DNA of 64,000 nt. It comes from Micromonospora arborensis. GTDB taxonomy: Bacteria; Actinomycetota; Actinomycetes; Mycobacteriales; Micromonosporaceae. This document shows, piece after piece, positions 59,717 through 64,000 of the stretch. The stretch covers positions 1 through 64,000 of the forward strand of contig NZ_PYBV01000022.1 of assembly GCF_003205615.1 (NCBI RefSeq), in the 5' to 3' direction. The translations under genes and the position numbers were made by a program. Below the pieces are notes generated by a model that saw only the letters and a program-made list of their open reading frames with translations, made no database searches and was not told where the DNA came from. The first letter of the stretch is position 1. Every line of letters starts with the position of its first letter.

Positions 59717-60877
59717 ATGCGGATCGGCATCGTGTGCCCGTACTCCTTCGACGTGCCCGGCGGCGTGCAGAACCACGTGATGGACCTGGCCGAGGCGCTG
59801 ATCACGCTCGGCCACGAGGTCAGCGTGCTCGCCCCGGCCGACGAGGATTCGCCGCTGCCGGCGTACGTGGTGTCCGCCGGTCGTGCGGTGCCGCTGCCGT
59901 ACAACGGGTCGGTGGCCCGGATCGCGTTCGGCCCGGTCTCGACCGCCCGGGTCCGCCGTTGGCTCACCAACGGCGACTTCGACGTGCTGCACGTGCACGA
60001 GCCGCTCACGCTGAGCCTGTCCCTGCTGGCCGTGCTGTCCGCCCGCGGTCCGGTGGTGGCCACGTTCCACACCGCGATGACCCGTTCGCGGGTGCTGGCC
60101 GCCGCGCAGGGTGTGCTCCAGATCGTGTTGGAGCGGATCACCGCCCGGATCGCGGTCAGCGCGCTGGCCCGCAAGGTCCAGGTCGAGCACATGGACGGCG
60201 GAGCGGTGGAGATCCCCAACGGGGTGGCGGTGGCCAAGTTCGCCGACGCCGAGCCGTTGCCGGGCTGGCCGGGGGAGTGCGCGCCGGGCACCGGTGGCAC
60301 CCTGGGCTTTTTGGGCCGGTTCACCGAGGCGCGCAAGGGCTTTCCGGTGCTGCGCGACGCGTTCGTGGCGATGGCCGCCACCCGGCCCGGGCTGCGGTTG
60401 CTCGTCGCCGGCCCGGGTGACTCCGACGACCTGTACGACCAGTTCCCGGCCGAGCTGCACGAGCGGGTCACGTTCCTCGGCCTGGTCACCGAACCGGACA
60501 AGGCGCGAATGCTGCGCAGTGTGCACCTCTATGTGGCGCCGAACACCGGCGGCGAGTCGTTTGGCATGATCCTCACCGAGGCGCTGGCCGCGGGTACGAC
60601 AGTGGTCGCCAGCGATCTGGACGCGTTCCGGCGGGTGCTCGACGGTGGGCGCGCGGGTCGGCTGTTCCCCACCGGTGACCCGGTGGGGCTGCGCGACGCG
60701 GTGACCGAGCTGCTGGACGATCCGGCCGGGCGGGCCGCGCTGAGCGCCTGCGGCGATCAGGTGGTGGCGAATTTCGACTGGCCGGTGGTTGCTCGCCGCG
60801 TTCTGGAGGTATACGCAGCGGCGATCGAGGCAACCGACGGGCGGGTCATCGACCAGGAGTGGGTGGGGCTGGGCTGA
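59717..60877 (+). CDS. pimA: Phosphatidylinositol alpha-mannosyltransferase
   Basis: 386 residues, GT4. The opening MRIGIVCPYSFDVPGGVQNH is the hallmark of PimA, and APNTGGESFGMILTEALAAG holds the EX7E donor site. It transfers the first mannose from GDP-mannose to phosphatidylinositol at the membrane. CGGGAGG lies 8-9 nt before ATG 59717. It is 73 bp after patA in one direction. Confidence 0.93.
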   Translation: MRIGIVCPYSFDVPGGVQNHVMDLAEALITLGHEVSVLAPADEDSPLPAYVVSAGRAVPLPYNGSVARIAFGPVSTARVRRWLTNGDFDVLHVHEPLTLSLSLLAVLSARGPVVATFHTAMTRSRVLAAAQGVLQIVLERITARIAVSALARKVQVEHMDGGAVEIPNGVAVAKFADAEPLPGWPGECAPGTGGTLGFLGRFTEARKGFPVLRDAFVAMAATRPGLRLLVAGPGDSDDLYDQFPAELHERVTFLGLVTEPDKARMLRSVHLYVAPNTGGESFGMILTEALAAGTTVVASDLDAFRRVLDGGRAGRLFPTGDPVGLRDAVTELLDDPAGRAALSACGDQVVANFDWPVVARRVLEVYAAAIEATDGRVIDQEWVGLG

Positions 60878-60960
60878 GCCGGTGTGACAGATGGTGCGGA
60901 TGACGCCGGGGTGACCGGCGTGGCCGCGCCTCAGCGGAGGCGAAACGGAGCGGCACTACG

Positions 60961-61464
60961 ATGCGGCACATGTGGTGGGTGGTGGCCGCGAGCGTGGTCC
61001 TGGGGCTGGTCGCGGCGTACCTCATCTGGACGGCCGGCCGGGTGGAGCGGCTACAGGGCCGCGCGGAGCTGGCGGCCCGGGCCCTCGACGCCCACCTGCT
61101 GCGCCGGGCCGCGGCAGCCGCCGTGCTGGCCGAACGGCACTTCGGCGTCGAGCTGTACGCGGCGGCCCGGATCGCCTTGGACGCCAGCCCGGATGAGCGG
61201 GAGGCGGCGGAGAACGACCTCACGCGGCAGTTGCGCGCCGTCCAGTTGGATCCGGGCGATCCGGACTGCGGGGCGGTCATCGCCGCCAGTCGTCGGCTCG
61301 CACTGTCGCGGCAGGTGCACACCGATCTGGTCCGGGATGCCCGCTCGGCGCGTAGCCGGCCGCTGGTGCGGTTGCTGCGGATGGGGCGGGGCCGGGAGTG
61401 GCCGCGCTACTTCGACATCGACGATCCGACCCTGATCGTTCCGGCGGACGTCTCCGCCACCTGA
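60961..61464 (+). CDS. Membrane-anchored conserved protein (pimA-linked)
   Basis: 167 residues: an N-terminal membrane helix (WWVVAASVVLGLVAAYLIWT), then a soluble helical domain with VERLQGRAELAARALDAHLL and EREAAENDLTRQLRAV. As I recall, it matches the N-terminal part of Rv2609c, the gene next to pimA in M. tuberculosis, which carries an extra Nudix domain that is missing here. TACGAT (60957-60962) could be a -10 box overlapping ATG 60961, in which case translation starts leaderless at ATG 60970. Confidence 0.7.
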   Translation: MRHMWWVVAASVVLGLVAAYLIWTAGRVERLQGRAELAARALDAHLLRRAAAAAVLAERHFGVELYAAARIALDASPDEREAAENDLTRQLRAVQLDPGDPDCGAVIAASRRLALSRQVHTDLVRDARSARSRPLVRLLRMGRGREWPRYFDIDDPTLIVPADVSAT

Positions 61465-61634
61465 ACCTGTCGCCGTGCGCCGGCTCCCGGGGCCGCCGAC
61501 GACACCGCCGCCGGGACCGGTGAGCAGGGCCACAGTGCAGGCCACCGGGGGTCTGATTGGCTGTCGGTGTGGCGTTGACCTGCGCGTAGCATTTTCGCTG
61601 CCACCCCCAGAGCGCCTTCAAGGAGCGATGATCC

Positions 61635-62552
61635 GTGCCCGAAAACACCGACTCGAACACCGGTACCGCCCCCGTCGTCGGCACCGCCCGCGTCAAGCGT
61701 GGCATGGCCGAGATGCTCAAGGGCGGCGTGATCATGGACGTGGTCAACGCCGAGCAGGCCAAGATCGCTGAGGACGCCGGCGCGGTCGCCGTGATGGCCC
61801 TGGAACGGGTGCCCGCCGACATCCGCGCGCAGGGCGGGGTGTCCCGGATGAGCGACCCCGACATGATCGACGGGATCATCGAGGCGGTCTCCATCCCGGT
61901 GATGGCCAAGGCCCGCATCGGCCACTTCGTGGAGGCGCAGATCCTGCAGTCGCTGGGCGTGGACTACGTCGACGAGTCCGAGGTGCTGACCCCGGCCGAC
62001 TACGCGAACCACATCGACAAGTGGGCGTTCACGGTGCCCTTCGTCTGTGGCGCGACCAACCTCGGCGAGGCGCTGCGGCGGATCACCGAGGGCGCGGCCA
62101 TGATCCGCTCCAAGGGTGAGGCGGGCACCGGGGACGTCTCCAACGCCACCACCCACATGCGGAAGATCCGTCAGGAGATCGCCCGGCTGACCTCGTTGCC
62201 GGCCGACGAGCTGTACGTCGCGGCCAAGGAGCTGCAGGCCCCGTACGAGCTGGTCAAGGAGGTCGCCGAGAGCGGCAAGCTGCCGGTGGTGCTGTTCACC
62301 GCCGGTGGGATCGCCACCCCGGCCGACGCGGCGATGATGATGCAGCTCGGCGCCGAGGGTGTCTTCGTCGGCTCCGGCATCTTCAAGGCGGGCAACCCGG
62401 CTCAGCGGGCCGCCGCGATCGTCAAGGCCACCACCTTCCACGACGACCCGGACGTGCTGGCGAAGGTCTCCCGTGGTCTCGGCGAGGCCATGGTCGGCAT
62501 CAACGTCGACGAGATCCCGCAGCCGCACCGCCTGGCCGAGCGCGGTTGGTGA
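61635..62552 (+). CDS. pdxS: Pyridoxal 5'-phosphate synthase, PdxS subunit
   Basis: 305 residues. Both catalytic lysine regions are intact: MAKARIGHFVEAQ and RSKGEAGTGDVSNATTHMR. It forms a 12-mer that condenses ribose 5-phosphate, glyceraldehyde 3-phosphate and ammonia from PdxT into PLP. AAGGAG lies 9 nt before GTG 61635; the N-terminal 15 residues are disordered. pdxT follows 10 bp after its stop. In M. tuberculosis the two are Rv2606c and Rv2604c with tesB2 between, absent here. Confidence 0.96.
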   Translation: MPENTDSNTGTAPVVGTARVKRGMAEMLKGGVIMDVVNAEQAKIAEDAGAVAVMALERVPADIRAQGGVSRMSDPDMIDGIIEAVSIPVMAKARIGHFVEAQILQSLGVDYVDESEVLTPADYANHIDKWAFTVPFVCGATNLGEALRRITEGAAMIRSKGEAGTGDVSNATTHMRKIRQEIARLTSLPADELYVAAKELQAPYELVKEVAESGKLPVVLFTAGGIATPADAAMMMQLGAEGVFVGSGIFKAGNPAQRAAAIVKATTFHDDPDVLAKVSRGLGEAMVGINVDEIPQPHRLAERGW

Positions 62553-62562
62553 GGTAAAGACC

Positions 62563-63168
62563 GTGGTCGTACCCGTGATTGGTGTGCTCGCGCTCCAGGG
62601 GGATGTCCGCGAGCACGTGGCGGCGTTGGCAGCGGCGGGCGCCGACGCCCGCCCGGTCCGCCGCCCGGCGGAGCTGGACGCGGTGGACGGCCTGGTCGTC
62701 CCCGGGGGCGAGTCCACCACCATCAGCAAACTCGCCGACATCTTCGAGATGCGCGAGCCGATCGACAAGCGGATCGCCGACGGCATGCCGGTCTACGGCT
62801 CCTGCGCCGGCATGATCATGCTGGCGACCGAGGTGCTCGACGGCCGACCCGACCAGCGGGGCTTCTCCGGCATCGACATGACCGTGCGGCGCAACGCGTT
62901 CGGGCGGCAGGTCGACTCCTTCGAGGCGCCGGTGACCATCACCGGGGTGCCCGGTGAGCCGTTCCACGCGGTCTTCATCCGGGCGCCGTGGGTCGAGCGG
63001 GTCGGTGCCGGCGTCGAGGTGATCGGGTCGGTGACCGACGGCCCGGCCGCCGACCGGATCGTGGCGGTCCGGCAGGGCAACCTGCTGGCCACCTCGTTCC
63101 ACCCGGAGCTGACCGGTGACCTGCGCGTGCACGCGTACTTCGTGGACCTGGTCCGCAGCGTCTCCTGA
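62563..63168 (+). CDS. pdxT: Pyridoxal 5'-phosphate synthase glutaminase, PdxT subunit
   Basis: 201 residues, class I glutamine amidotransferase. GVLALQGDVREHVAAL starts the fold; VVPGGESTTISKL binds glutamine; the triad is Cys in YGSCAGMIMLA and His/Glu in SFHPELTGD. It releases ammonia for PdxS. GAGG is 8 nt before GTG 62563; it is cotranscribed with pdxS. Confidence 0.95.
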   Translation: MVVPVIGVLALQGDVREHVAALAAAGADARPVRRPAELDAVDGLVVPGGESTTISKLADIFEMREPIDKRIADGMPVYGSCAGMIMLATEVLDGRPDQRGFSGIDMTVRRNAFGRQVDSFEAPVTITGVPGEPFHAVFIRAPWVERVGAGVEVIGSVTDGPAADRIVAVRQGNLLATSFHPELTGDLRVHAYFVDLVRSVS

Positions 63169-63530
63169 CGGCGTCGGCGCTCCGCCGGCGACCGCGCGTA
63201 GCTGCCCCGGATGCCGGAGCTGTCCACGATGCTCGCCGAGGTCGTGACCTGGTCCCGGGCGTTGCGTCCGGTGGACCGGGCGCTGCTGGGAACGTAGCCG
63301 GTCCGGGGGATTTCGTCCCGTCTGCCCTGCTCCGGGCGGGCGGGACGCAGTCGCCACGCGCGGTGCATGACAGCGACCCGGGGGACGTCGGTAGGATTGC
63401 GGAGATTCGGCAGGGCCATCTGCCCGCCACGGCTTCCACCAGAGCTGACCGGCACCTCCGCGTGCGCCGGCGGGAGCGGGGCGTGCGCGGTGCGGTCGAT
63501 GCAGACGGCGGGTAGCAACGGAGGTAGAAG
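63169..63530. other. Intergenic region before yebC
   Basis: 362 bp. It holds the promoter at 63368-63397 and the yebC ribosome binding site (GGAGGTAGAAG before 63531). The 28-codon frame at 63211-63297 (MPELSTMLAEVVTWSRALRP at its start) lacks a ribosome binding site. Nothing else is recognised. Confidence 0.5.
63368..63397 (+). promoter_or_regulatory. Promoter of yebC
   Basis: TGACAG (63368-63373) and TAGGAT (63392-63397) are separated by 18 bp, close to the actinobacterial housekeeping consensus. Transcription would start near 63404, about 127 bp before the yebC ATG. Confidence 0.5.
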
Positions 63531-64000
63531 ATGTCCGGCCACTCAAAGTGGGCGACGACCAAGCACAAGAAGGCCGTCATCGACGCCAAGCGCGGCAAGA
63601 TGTTCGCCAAGCTGATCAAGAACGTCGAGGTGGCCGCACGAACCGGCGGCGGTGACCCCTCCGGCAACCCGACGCTCTTCGACGCCATCCAGAAGGCGAA
63701 GAAGAGCTCGGTGCCGAACGACAACATCGACCGTGCCGTCAAGCGCGGCTCCGGCCTGGAGGCCGGCGGCGCCGACTGGCAGACGATCATGTATGAGGGG
63801 TACGGCCCGAACGGCGTGGCCATGCTCATCGAGTGCCTCACCGACAACCGCAACCGGGCGGCGACCGAGGTGCGCACCGCGCTGACCCGCAACGGCGGCT
63901 CGCTCGCCGACGCCGGCTCGGTGTCGTACCTGTTCTCCCGCAAGGGCGTGGTGATCGTGCCCAAGGAGGGCACCAGCGAGGACGACGTGATGCTGGCTGT
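63531..64000 (+). CDS. yebC: YebC/PmpR family protein (partial, cut by window end)
   Basis: The first 156 residues of a protein usually about 250 long. MSGHSKWATTKHKKAVIDAK is the family signature, followed by PSGNPTLFDAIQKAKKSSVP and TALTRNGGSLADAGSVSYLF. Members regulate transcription or, as TACO1/YebC, ease ribosome stalling at proline runs. ATG 63531 has GGAGG 6 nt upstream. In M. tuberculosis the homologue (Rv2603c) also follows pdxT. Confidence 0.93.
   Translation, partial: MSGHSKWATTKHKKAVIDAKRGKMFAKLIKNVEVAARTGGGDPSGNPTLFDAIQKAKKSSVPNDNIDRAVKRGSGLEAGGADWQTIMYEGYGPNGVAMLIECLTDNRNRAATEVRTALTRNGGSLADAGSVSYLFSRKGVVIVPKEGTSEDDVMLA

Noticed and set aside
63211..63297. 28-codon frame between pdxT and yebC
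   Set aside because: No ribosome binding site, no hydrophobic or family signature; left inside the intergenic description.
1..64000. tRNA, rRNA, CRISPR and insertion sequences
   Set aside because: No GGTTCGAATC-type T-loop in a plausible cloverleaf, no rRNA cores, no regularly spaced short repeats with unique spacers and no transposase motifs were found by eye; a covariance search would be the decisive test.

Overview
The window is very GC-rich (roughly 70-73% by eye), densely packed and rich in GTG starts and 4-base stop/start overlaps. It looks like chromosomal DNA of an actinomycete, most likely Micromonosporaceae (Micromonospora or a close relative). This is an inference from a DUF6401 protein, an F420-dependent oxidoreductase of the TIGR03557 type, a phosphatidylinositol-mannoside (PIM) locus in the mycobacterial gene order, the holin/DUF3618/DUF4235 trio, and palindromic intergenic repeats. 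I see no phage, plasmid, transposase, rRNA, tRNA or CRISPR.

Layout. 1-9650: small conserved and stress-type genes (DUF3072, renalase-like flavoprotein, SDR plus ECF sigma factor, CPA1 antiporter, HAD hydrolase, PAS-GAF-SpoIIE-ATPase phosphatase, channel-like TM-helix protein, DUF6401). 9811-14030: MFS transporter, SRPBCC, DUF2795, BrkB-family and ChaB proteins. 14100-19804: aldehyde dehydrogenase, phytoene-dehydrogenase-like flavoprotein, polyprenol-phosphate-mannose synthase, and an SRPBCC-SDR pair. 19916-28612: a tightly coupled operon holding a complete set for a nucleotide-activated heptose (GmhA, HldE-like kinase/adenylyltransferase, GmhB fused to a GT9 glycosyltransferase) with two GT4 enzymes, a second GT9, a classical SDR and a topoisomerase IB. 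28708-31293: an AraC remnant and a divergent TetR/MFS efflux pair with a visible twin operator. 31283-36464: RecQ, an F420 oxidoreductase, a 41-residue membrane protein and a GH3 enzyme. 36532-42223: PLP enzyme with GNAT, lipoprotein, DUF1206, MscS channel and the holin-like/DUF3618/DUF4235 envelope operon. 42513-50595: cold-shock protein, aldo/keto reductase, methyltransferase plus adenosine-deaminase-family enzyme, a two-component system, ADP-ribosylglycohydrolase and a YcnI-like protein. 50783-64000: thrS, HIT, (HAD, AKR, repeats, EF-G2), pgsA, patA, pimA, membrane protein, pdxS, pdxT and yebC (cut by the window end), an order that matches the Mycobacterium tuberculosis Rv2614c-Rv2603c block apart from an insert of about 4.6 kb.

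How the genes work together. Two envelope-glycan systems stand out. The heptose operon should turn sedoheptulose 7-phosphate into NDP-heptose and transfer it with four glycosyltransferase domains, in an organism with no lipopolysaccharide. The PIM genes make the phosphatidylinositol precursor, add the first mannose and acylate it, and the polyprenol-phosphate-mannose synthase at 17387-18154 would feed later mannosyltransferases. pdxS/pdxT make pyridoxal phosphate.

Between the genes lie several families of long inverted repeats (2-82, 17277-17337, 40771-40849 with 49471-49549, 55503-55534) and, at three convergent gene junctions, short tandem arrays, the largest being four copies of a 64-bp unit at 55227-55482.
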